Origin: Oscillospiraceae bacterium
GTDB taxonomy: Bacteria > Bacillota_A > Clostridia > Oscillospirales > Oscillospiraceae
Assembly: GCA_902789835.1 (NCBI GenBank)
Contig: CADAPN010000112.1
Span: 1 to 11,079 of the forward strand
DNA length: 11,079 nucleotides
Direction: 5' to 3'
The stretch's first letter is position 1. Every line of letters begins with the position of its first letter. A program made the translations under genes and the position numbers. Below the pieces are notes generated by a model. It saw only the letters and a list, made by a program, of their open reading frames with translations. It was not told the origin of the DNA and did no database searches. Shown in pieces: positions 1 through 5,267 of this stretch.

Positions 1-611
1 TTCAGTTTATGCGAAATGATGATCGAGGTCATGCCCTGCTTCTTGAAGTCCAGCAGGAGGTTCAGGAGCATCCTGGAGTCTTCTTCGTTCAGAGAAGATG
101 TCGGTTCATCGAGAATCAGCAATTTTACATTTTTGGACAGCGCCTTGGCAATTTCAACGAGCTGCTGCTTGCCGGTGCCGATGTCCTTGATCAGCGTGTG
201 CTCGCTGTCCTTCAGGCCGACCTGATCCATGTGAGTTCTCGCCTCGTGATAAGTGCGGTCCCAGTCGATTCCGAAGGTGCCTTTCCGCTCATTGCCGAGG
301 AACATGTTCTCTCCGATGGAGAGTTCCGGAATCAGCGCGAGTTCCTGATGAATGATAACAATACCCCGCTTCTCGCTGTCTTTCAGGGTGTTGAACTGGC
401 AGACCTCGCCGTTATAAATAATATCGCCGGTGTAGCTTCCGTAGGGATATGTGCCGGAAAGCACATTCATCAATGTGGATTTCCCCGCGCCGTTCTCGCC
501 GACCAACGCGTGGATCTCTCCTCTTTCGACTTCGAGATTCACGTTGTCAAGCGCTTTGACGCCGGGGAATTCTTTTGTGATGTTCTTCATCACAAGAATA
601 TGATCAGCCAA
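1..611 (-). CDS. gguA: Sugar ABC transporter ATP-binding protein (GguA/XylG/MmsA type), N-terminal part
   Basis: ATPase of a CUT2-type sugar importer; it would energise uptake of the sugar bound by the ChvE-like protein encoded just upstream. Only the first 203 residues are in the window (the gene continues past base 1), covering nearly all of the first nucleotide-binding half. Seen: Walker [10 protein letters not shown] (about residues 38-46), Q-loop in IIHQE (about 87-90), a degenerate signature region [16 protein letters not shown] instead of LSGGQ, Walker B LLILDEP (164-170) and H-loop IISH (198-201). The [14 protein letters not shown] stretch (about 56-69) is typical of the XylG/GguA branch. 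I chose the TTG start at 611-609 because GGAGGG (624-619) lies 7 bases upstream; the first in-frame ATG is 7 codons in and lacks such a site. The gene lies 78 bases after the binding-protein stop, behind a hairpin with a U tract. Family assignment is firm; the sugar is unknown. Confidence 0.93.
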   Translation of the reverse strand, partial: MADHILVMKNITKEFPGVKALDNVNLEVERGEIHALVGENGAGKSTLMNVLSGTYPYGSYTGDIIYNGEVCQFNTLKDSEKRGIVIIHQELALIPELSIGENMFLGNERKGTFGIDWDRTYHEARTHMDQVGLKDSEHTLIKDIGTGKQQLVEIAKALSKNVKLLILDEPTSSLNEEDSRMLLNLLLDFKKQGMTSIIISHKL

Positions 612-632
612 GTGAAAACCCTCCTAATATCC

Positions 633-664
633 AAAAAGAGAGGCGGGGGTGAACCCCGCCCCTC
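633..664 (-). terminator. Intercistronic hairpin with U tract between the sugar-binding protein and ATPase genes
   Basis: On the minus strand, GGCGGGG (660-654) pairs with CCCCGCC (648-642) around a TTCAC loop. The stem extends outward by G-T, G-C, A-T and G-C pairs to about 11 bp and is followed directly by TTTTT (637-633). This has the form of a Rho-independent terminator. Because the downstream ATPase has no visible promoter of its own in the remaining 20 bases, it probably acts as a partial terminator or 3'-end stabiliser, giving more binding protein than ATPase. Confidence 0.85.
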
Positions 665-689
665 GGTGCTTCAGATGTGTCTGAGGAAA

Positions 690-1715
690 TCAGCCAAGGG
701 TGGAAACCAGATACTGATGATCGGCGCCAAGGCCGTTGTCATAGGTCTCGGTATCGAATGCAGCGTCCGCGGAGAACTTCTCGCAGAGCTCGGCACCCGG
801 GGTCTCGCCGTTGAGGATGGCGTCAACCAGAACGAGGGTGACACCGGCTTCATCGGAGACGTTCTTGTAAACCGTCATGGTCTGGATGCCGTCGACGATG
901 TTCTGGAGGTTGCCGATATCGCCGTCCTGACCGGTGACGATGGGCTGGTTCTCACCGGCATAGTCGGAGACGATGGCCTGGGCAACGCCGGCTGCGGTGG
1001 AGTCGTTGGAGCAGAGGGCGATGTCGAGGACCGTGCCGTCACCGTAGAAAGAAGCGAGGGTGTTCTGGAAGTTCTCAAGAGCGGTGTCGGTGCTCCACTG
1101 CGGGGTGGCAACCTGCTCAAAGGTGGTCTTGCCGGAGGGGATCTTCAGGGTGCCGGCATCGATGAAGGGCTTCAGGGTGTCAAAGGCGCCGCTGAAGAAG
1201 TATCCGGCATTGGTGTCCGCGGGGTCACCGGCGGTGAACTCGATGTTGAAGGTCTTGTCACCGGCGTTCTCAAGATCGAGGGCATCGATGACATACTTGG
1301 CCTGCAGCACGCCGACGGTGTAGTTATCGAAGGAGACATAGTAAGCGATGTTCGCGTTGTTGATCAGACGGTCATAGGCAATGACAGTCACACCGGCTTC
1401 CTCGGCATCCGCAAGGACGGAGCTCAGGGAGTCAGAGTCGATGGCGGAGATGATCAGAACCTTCACACCGTCGGCGATCATGTTGGCGATGTCGTTGTTC
1501 TGCTTCACAGCGTCGTTGTCGGAGTAGGTCAGCTCAACTTTGTAGCCGGCTGCTTCAAACTGCTCCTTGAGGTAGGTACCGTCACGGTTCCAGCGCTCAA
1601 GGGATTTGGTCGGCATGGAGATACCGATCAGGTCGCCTTCATCAGCAAAAGCGCTGAAGGCGCCGACCGCCAGGATCATGCATGCCACAAGGACAAGTGC
1701 GAGTAACTTTTTCAT
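690..1715 (-). CDS. chvE: ChvE-like sugar-binding protein of an ABC importer
   Basis: Exported substrate-binding protein (341 aa, Peripla_BP_4 fold) of a multiple-sugar/xylose-type ABC importer; it captures an aldose outside the membrane and passes it to the permease. Seen: signal peptide with MKK start and cleavage probably after AFA (about residue 24), then GISMPTKSLERW (31-42), VKVLIISAIDSDSL (84-97), VIAYDRLI (111-118), SNDSTAAGVAQAI (237-249) and TGQDGDIGN (261-269). These match the ChvE family pattern closely. Start: ATG at 1715-1713 with AAGGAGGA 5-6 bases upstream; the longer reading from 1772 begins at the promoter's transcript start and is not credible. No lipobox cysteine is present at the expected place. 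The protein ends at QYLVSTLG, where known ChvE-type proteins run on about 20 residues (NY..VL.D.GYY), so the C-terminal tail seems missing. Specific sugar (xylose, arabinose, galactose, glucose) cannot be told. Confidence 0.93.
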   Translation of the reverse strand: MKKLLALVLVACMILAVGAFSAFADEGDLIGISMPTKSLERWNRDGTYLKEQFEAAGYKVELTYSDNDAVKQNNDIANMIADGVKVLIISAIDSDSLSSVLADAEEAGVTVIAYDRLINNANIAYYVSFDNYTVGVLQAKYVIDALDLENAGDKTFNIEFTAGDPADTNAGYFFSGAFDTLKPFIDAGTLKIPSGKTTFEQVATPQWSTDTALENFQNTLASFYGDGTVLDIALCSNDSTAAGVAQAIVSDYAGENQPIVTGQDGDIGNLQNIVDGIQTMTVYKNVSDEAGVTLVLVDAILNGETPGAELCEKFSADAAFDTETYDNGLGADHQYLVSTLG

Positions 1716-1753
1716 GTGAATCCTCCTTGTTTCTATTTCTTTCTTTTGTATTA

Positions 1754-1769
1754 GAAGTCGCCCGACTTC
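1754..1769. promoter_or_regulatory. Inverted repeat GAAGTCG-CC-CGACTTC at the start of the sugar-operon transcript
   Basis: Perfect 7-bp arms with a 2-base centre, beginning 9 bases downstream of the -10 hexamer on the minus strand. It could be an operator just after the transcription start, or form a 5'-end RNA hairpin. Sequence alone does not separate these. Confidence 0.5.
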
Positions 1770-1778
1770 CATATAGTG

Positions 1779-1807
1779 ATTTTACAAATATCATTTGCGA
1801 CTGTCAA
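1779..1807 (-). promoter_or_regulatory. Promoter of the sugar importer operon
   Basis: On the minus strand, TTGACA (1807-1802), a 17-base spacer, and TAAAAT (1784-1779) form a near-perfect sigma-A promoter. The transcript would start around 1772, leaving a leader of about 57 bases before the ATG at 1715. The spacer itself contains an inverted repeat (1785-1797). Confidence 0.85.
1785..1797. promoter_or_regulatory. Inverted repeat CAAAT-ATC-ATTTG in the sugar-operon promoter spacer
   Basis: Perfect 5-bp arms with a 3-base centre, lying wholly between the -35 and -10 hexamers. A protein bound there would block RNA polymerase, so it is a candidate operator for the adjacent ROK repressor. The identity of the binding protein is inferred. 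Confidence 0.4.
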
Positions 1808-1932
1808 GGCCTTTTTGACTTTTGACGTTGATTTGTTGATTATGTTTAAATTCGATCTCTCATTTTTGTGCATTATGCTGCATCCATGTCCGGTCTTTCT
1901 TAAAAGCATCTTTCTCAAGTTGCAAAAGGCCA

Positions 1933-1968
1933 TTGACTCTTTTGAAAAGCGTGTTAAAATAATATAAT
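1933..1968 (+). promoter_or_regulatory. Probable promoter of the ROK repressor gene
   Basis: TTGACT (1933-1938), 16-base spacer, TAAAAT (1955-1960). A second possible pair shares the site: TTGAAA (1942-1947), 15-base spacer, TATAAT (1963-1968). Which is used cannot be decided from sequence. The palindrome CTTTTGAAAAG (1939-1949) sits inside. Confidence 0.65.
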
Positions 1969-2027
1969 AAGATTGAATAGGAAGCACAGTTCCTCATGTT
2001 TGCTGAAAAGGAGGGCAGACGATACAG

Positions 2028-3155
2028 ATGGCACCGATCGCCAGACAGGCTCCGGTTTCGGTCCGGAGCAAAATCTATCACACCCTGTATGACGCACAGG
2101 AATTCTGTTCCAAGCAGATGCTGGCTTCGAAATGCGGCATCAGCATGCCCACACTGTATCAGAATCTGAACGAGCTGATGGAAGAAGGCCTGGTGCAGTA
2201 TTCCGGGGAAGAAAAGTCCACCGGCGGACGCAAAGCCCAGGGCCTGGACATCATTCCGGATGCCCGGCTCGCGGTCGGAATCGCCGTGAGTGAACACCGC
2301 CTGCGTTTTATTCTGACCGATCTGCGCCTGCACGAGCTCGCCTATCAGGCGATTCCCTTTGATTTTATCTCCTCTCTCGCGGAAGAAACTTCTTCTCTGC
2401 CCGCGCTGCTGGAGACCTTTCTGGACGATCACCGGGTTGACCGCTCAAAGCTCCTCGGTGTCGGGATCACCATTCCCGCCCTGATCACCCAGGATCATTC
2501 GCGCATCCACATGGCCCCCACGCTGAACATCCGGGATGTGCCTCTGGAGATTCTGACCAAGGGCATTCCGTATCCGGTCTACGTGGAAAATGACGCTTCC
2601 GCGAGCGGCTTTGCGGAGTTTTTTGTCCGGGGCGCCTCTTCCAATCTCGCCTATTTCTCTCTGGAATACGGCATCGGCGGCGCGGTTGTCATCGACGGTC
2701 ACCCATACCCCGGCGACAACGCCCAGAGCGGCGAATTCGGTCATCTCTGCATAGAGCCCGGCGGCCTGCGCTGCAGCTGCGGAAAAAACGGCTGCCTCGA
2801 GGCGTACAGCTCCCCGAAGCGGATTGAAGAGACCTTCGGCGTCTCGCTGGAAGATTTCTTCCGCGGTGTGGAGCAGCACAATCCCGAGTACGAAGCGCTT
2901 CTTTATGACATGCTGCGGCACCTCGCCATCGCGGTCAACAGCGTTCACATGATTCTGGACTGCGACGTGATTCTGGGCGGCCTGTTTTCCGAGTATCTCC
3001 AGCCCTATCTTCCGGTGATCCGCAATTATGTCCGGGCGGGAAATCCCTTTACCGCCGACGCGGACTTCGTCAAGCTGAGCACCCTTCGGCATCACATCAC
3101 CCCGCTGGGCGCGGCGCTCTACTTTGTCCGCGACTTTGTCAGCGGCGTCTCCTGA
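2028..3155 (+). CDS. ROK-family transcriptional repressor
   Basis: DNA-binding sugar-responsive regulator (375 aa, usual length for the NagC/XylR/Mlc group). The N-terminal third carries a winged helix-turn-helix (about residues 15-60, with CGISMPTLYQNLNELMEEGL), followed by the STGGRKA linker (64-70). The ROK sugar-kinase fold follows: VENDASASG (186-194), EYGIGGAVVIDG (213-224), and the zinc motif GH...CSCGKNGCLE with H239, C249, C251 and C256. The phosphate-binding DxGGT motif expected at the start of the ROK domain is replaced by VGIAVSEHRLR (83-93), so it should be a regulator without kinase activity. Start ATG 2028 follows AAGGAGGG (2008-2015) by 12 bases, a slightly long spacing, with no better start. 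It lies divergent to the ChvE-like operon, which it most likely represses until the sugar or a derivative binds (inferred). No terminator is visible between it and the deoD promoter. Confidence 0.92.
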   Translation: MAPIARQAPVSVRSKIYHTLYDAQEFCSKQMLASKCGISMPTLYQNLNELMEEGLVQYSGEEKSTGGRKAQGLDIIPDARLAVGIAVSEHRLRFILTDLRLHELAYQAIPFDFISSLAEETSSLPALLETFLDDHRVDRSKLLGVGITIPALITQDHSRIHMAPTLNIRDVPLEILTKGIPYPVYVENDASASGFAEFFVRGASSNLAYFSLEYGIGGAVVIDGHPYPGDNAQSGEFGHLCIEPGGLRCSCGKNGCLEAYSSPKRIEETFGVSLEDFFRGVEQHNPEYEALLYDMLRHLAIAVNSVHMILDCDVILGGLFSEYLQPYLPVIRNYVRAGNPFTADADFVKLSTLRHHITPLGAALYFVRDFVSGVS

Positions 3156-3169
3156 CCCTTTCTCCCGGC

Positions 3170-3198
3170 TTTACAGGATTTCATTTTTCTTTTATAAT
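3170..3198 (+). promoter_or_regulatory. Promoter of deoD
   Basis: TTTACA (3170-3175), 17-base spacer, TATAAT (3193-3198). The upstream ATG at 3197 overlaps the -10 hexamer, which excludes it as the deoD start. A short inverted repeat, ATCAGC-T-GCTGAT (3202-3214), lies at the expected transcript start. Confidence 0.85.
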
Positions 3199-3250
3199 GG
3201 CATCAGCTGCTGATTCCAGGAAAAAACACATCTTTATGGAGGTATCTTCT

Positions 3251-3991
3251 ATGCCGATTCCCACCCCCCACATCAATGCGCGGAAAGATCAGATTGCCAA
3301 AACCGTGCTCATGCCCGGTGATCCCCTGCGTGCCAAATTCATCGCTGAGACTTTTCTCACCGACCCTGTCCTGGTCAACAACGTCCGCGGGGTCCAGGGC
3401 CACACCGGCACCTGGAAGGGTGTCCCGGTCACCGTCATGGCCTCCGGCATGGGCATCCCGTCCATCGGCATCTACAGCTGGGAGCTCTTCAACTTCTATG
3501 ATGTTGACAACATCATCCGCATCGGCTCCGCCGGTGCGCTGCAGGACGACCTGAAGCTGCGCGACCTGGTCGCCGGACAGGCCGCCTGCACCAATTCCAA
3601 TTATGTCAAAAGCTTCGGCCTCGGTGAGACCGCCACCTTCGCCCCCATTGCGGATTATACCCTCCTCAGCACCGCCGTCGCCATGGCAAAGAACCGCGGC
3701 ATCGACATGCGCGTCGGAAACATTCTCTCCTCCGACCCCTTCTATGCCGCCGAGGGCTGCTCCAAAAACGACCAGTGGAAGCGGATGGGCGTCCTCGCCG
3801 TCGAGATGGAAGCCGCCGGTCTCTACGCCAACGCCGCCTACGCCGGAAAACGGGCGCTTTGCATCTGCACCATCTCCGACCATATCTATCGCCCGGAGGA
3901 CAACCTCCCCGCCGAGGAGCGGCAGAGCTCCTTCACCCAGATGATGGAGGTCGCCCTGGACACCGCCGCCGAGATGGCAAAGCTCGCCTGA
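3251..3991 (+). CDS. deoD: Purine nucleoside phosphorylase, DeoD type
   Basis: Cytoplasmic enzyme that splits purine (deoxy)nucleosides with phosphate into the free base and (deoxy)ribose-1-phosphate. It is 246 aa against about 235-240 for the hexameric DeoD family. Seen in order: PTPHINA (H7), MPGDPLRAKFIAETFL (21-36; G23 and R27 for phosphate), NNVRG (R45), ASGMGIPSIGIY (64-75), RIGSAG (90-95; R90, S93), AVEMEAAG (183-190; M186, E187 for ribose), and ICTISDH (205-211) with the catalytic Asp at 210, then ERQ (R224). All residues known from the E. coli enzyme appear conserved. Start ATG 3251 has GGAGG (3238-3242) 8 bases upstream; an in-frame ATG at 3236 overlaps that site and is unlikely. 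The gene is flanked by its own promoter and terminator. Its place before a nucleoside importer supports a salvage role. Confidence 0.97.
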   Translation: MPIPTPHINARKDQIAKTVLMPGDPLRAKFIAETFLTDPVLVNNVRGVQGHTGTWKGVPVTVMASGMGIPSIGIYSWELFNFYDVDNIIRIGSAGALQDDLKLRDLVAGQAACTNSNYVKSFGLGETATFAPIADYTLLSTAVAMAKNRGIDMRVGNILSSDPFYAAEGCSKNDQWKRMGVLAVEMEAAGLYANAAYAGKRALCICTISDHIYRPEDNLPAEERQSSFTQMMEVALDTAAEMAKLA

Positions 3992-4017
3992 TCCCCTGAA
4001 AAGAAAAGCTGTCCGGT

Positions 4018-4052
4018 ATCTCCCCGTCTTCGGCGGGGAGATTTCTTCTGTT
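4018..4052 (+). terminator. Rho-independent terminator after deoD
   Basis: ATCTCCCCG (4018-4026) pairs perfectly with CGGGGAGAT (4034-4042) around TCTTCGG, which contains a C-UUCG-G tetraloop. It is followed by TTTCTTCTGTT. It separates deoD from the nucleoside importer operon. Confidence 0.9.
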
Positions 4053-4071
4053 AAATTGATAAAGTTTTCCC

Positions 4072-4101
4072 TTGATTCTCTATACCGCGGCATGGTATAA
4101 T
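4072..4101 (+). promoter_or_regulatory. Promoter of the nucleoside importer operon, with extended -10
   Basis: TTGATT (4072-4077), 18-base spacer, TATAAT (4096-4101), with TG at 4093-4094 one base before the -10 (extended -10 element). The transcript would start near 4108. The inverted repeat TATACC-N7-GGTATA (4081-4099) overlaps the -10 and is a candidate operator. Confidence 0.85.
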
Positions 4102-4111
4102 CATTCATGGA

Positions 4112-4129
4112 TTCAGAGAGATCTCTGAA
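4112..4129. promoter_or_regulatory. Inverted repeat TTCAGAGA-GA-TCTCTGAA at the start of the nucleoside operon transcript
   Basis: Perfect 8-bp arms with a 2-base centre, beginning 11 bases downstream of the -10 hexamer. It is placed like the repeat at 1754-1769 in the sugar operon but has a different sequence. It could be an operator or a 5'-end mRNA hairpin. Confidence 0.5.
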
Positions 4130-4156
4130 CAACAAATTTATAATGGAGGAAGAATA

Positions 4157-5188
4157 ATGAAGAAGATCCTTTCTATCGCACTGGTTCTCTGCATGGTCCT
4201 CGCGCTGGGCTGCACCGCTTTTGCCGATGACGATGTCTCTGTTGCCATGATCACTGACTACGGCGACATCACCGACCAGTCCTTCAACCAGACCACTTAC
4301 GAAGCCTGCAAGGCGTTCGCCGATGAAAAAGGCCTCACCTTCCAGTACTACAAGCCGGCTTCCGACTCCGATGAAGACCGTATCACTTCCATCGAGAAGG
4401 CCATTGACGACGGCTACACCGTCATCGTGATGCCCGGTTATGCCTTCGGTCCCGCCATCCAGGAAGTTGCCCCTGAGTACGACGACATCACCTTCATCGC
4501 CCTTGACGTCAGCGAAGGCGACATCGGCGACCTTGCCAAGGATGTTCCCGCCAACCTCTACTGCGCTGTCTATCAGGAAGAGCTCTGCGGCTACATGGCC
4601 GGTTATGCGGCTGTGAAGCTCGGCTACACCAAGCTCGGCTTCCTCGGCGGCATGGCGGTTCCCGCCGTTGTCCGTTACGGATACGGCTTTGTGCAGGGCG
4701 CTGACGCTGCCGCCGCCGAACTCAACCTCACCGATGTTGAGATCAAGTATGCTTACGGCAACCAGTTCTACGGCGATTCCGATATCACCGCTTACATGGA
4801 CACCTGGTATGCTGCCGGTACCGAAGTCGTCTTTGCCTGCGGCGGCGGTATCTTCACCTCTGCCGGTGAAGCAGCGGCCAAGGTCGGCGGCAAGGTCATC
4901 GGTGTTGACGTTGACCAGGCCGGCACCATCGACGGTCTCTATGGCGAAGGCATGACGGTCACTTCCGCGATGAAGAAGGTTGACAACCTCGGCCTTGTCT
5001 CCGATGTCCCGGCTGAGAACTTTGTTCAGATCGCCGGATCCACTCAGTTCAGCGACAGCTTCACCGAGGATGACTACGCTGCACTGGTCGCCGCCATGAA
5101 CGCCGGCGATGTCACCGTCTCCAATGACATCACCACCGAGCCCGCCGTCTCCGTTGTCACGGTTGACTATCAGGGCAACATCAAGTAA
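4157..5188 (+). CDS. bmpA: BMP-family nucleoside-binding protein of an ABC importer (BmpA/NupN/PnrA type)
   Basis: Exported substrate-binding protein (343 aa) of a nucleoside importer; the family (PnrA of Treponema, NupN of Bacillus) binds purine or other nucleosides. Seen: MKK signal peptide with core to about residue 18, then a possible lipobox LALGC (C19) or a type I site after AFA (residue 23). The BMP domain follows with GDITDQSFNQ (36-45), VIVMPGYAFGPAI (89-101), GFLGGMAVPAVVRYGYGF (161-178), FACGGGIFTSAGEAA (226-240), VIGVDVDQ (247-254) and SAMKKVD (270-276). The aligned family positions include the Asp of VDVDQ and the Lys of MKK, which contact the nucleoside in PnrA. Start ATG 4157 follows GGAGG (4145-4149) by 7 bases. 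It is first in an operon with ATPase and two permeases, separated from them by a terminator-like hairpin. The exact nucleoside cannot be read from the sequence. Confidence 0.95.
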   Translation: MKKILSIALVLCMVLALGCTAFADDDVSVAMITDYGDITDQSFNQTTYEACKAFADEKGLTFQYYKPASDSDEDRITSIEKAIDDGYTVIVMPGYAFGPAIQEVAPEYDDITFIALDVSEGDIGDLAKDVPANLYCAVYQEELCGYMAGYAAVKLGYTKLGFLGGMAVPAVVRYGYGFVQGADAAAAELNLTDVEIKYAYGNQFYGDSDITAYMDTWYAAGTEVVFACGGGIFTSAGEAAAKVGGKVIGVDVDQAGTIDGLYGEGMTVTSAMKKVDNLGLVSDVPAENFVQIAGSTQFSDSFTEDDYAALVAAMNAGDVTVSNDITTEPAVSVVTVDYQGNIK

Positions 5189-5205
5189 TTTCTTCTGGCT
5201 TTCCG

Positions 5206-5235
5206 GAGGCAGGTCTTTTGGCCTGCCTCTTTTTT
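5206..5235 (+). terminator. Intercistronic terminator between the nucleoside-binding protein and ATPase genes
   Basis: GAGGCAGG (5206-5213) pairs with CCTGCCTC (5222-5229). Inner U-G and C-G pairs close a TTTT loop, and the stem is followed by six T (5230-5235). The ATPase start follows 32 bases later with no promoter between, so it must allow read-through. This would lower ATPase and permease mRNA relative to binding protein. Confidence 0.88.
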
Positions 5236-5267
5236 GAAACAATCGCTGAGAAAAGGAGGATGTGAAT

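Larger units (their letters stand above)
1716..2027. promoter_or_regulatory. Divergent regulatory region between the sugar importer operon and the ROK repressor gene
   Basis: A 312-base AT-rich gap between two divergent genes. It holds the minus-strand promoter at 1779-1807, the plus-strand promoter at 1933-1968, inverted repeats at 1754-1769, 1785-1797 and 1979-1994, and four TTGAC/TTGAT repeats at 1815-1840. I see no small gene with a ribosome binding site in it. A ROK repressor divergent from a sugar importer commonly controls both promoters (known for the family; inferred here). Confidence 0.75.

Noticed and set aside
690..760. Frameshift explaining the short C-terminus of the ChvE-like protein
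   Set aside because: Neither alternative frame beyond the stop encodes the expected tail, and the intercistronic hairpin follows at once.
9..1706. Long open frame on the plus strand opposite the ATPase and ChvE-like genes
   Set aside because: It is antisense to two genes with clear family motifs, spans their hairpin-containing gap, and has no recognisable domain or proper ribosome site; a by-product of GC-rich codon use.
3197..3250. Upstream ATG as deoD start
   Set aside because: The ATG is part of the TATAAT -10 element and would precede the transcript start; GGAGG correctly serves ATG 3251.
4102..4156. Purine riboswitch in the nucleoside operon leader
   Set aside because: The leader is only about 50 bases and lacks the conserved purine-riboswitch core; only a simple inverted repeat is present.
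3203..5242. 2-kb open frame on the minus strand opposite deoD and bmpA
   Set aside because: It crosses the deoD terminator and the bmpA promoter and is the mirror of two certain genes; its Gly/Asp/Val-rich content is typical of antisense frames.
5262..5267. GTG 5262 as ATPase start
   Set aside because: Only one or two bases separate it from the AAGGAGGA site; TTG 5268 has normal spacing and matches the pattern of the other ATPase gene.
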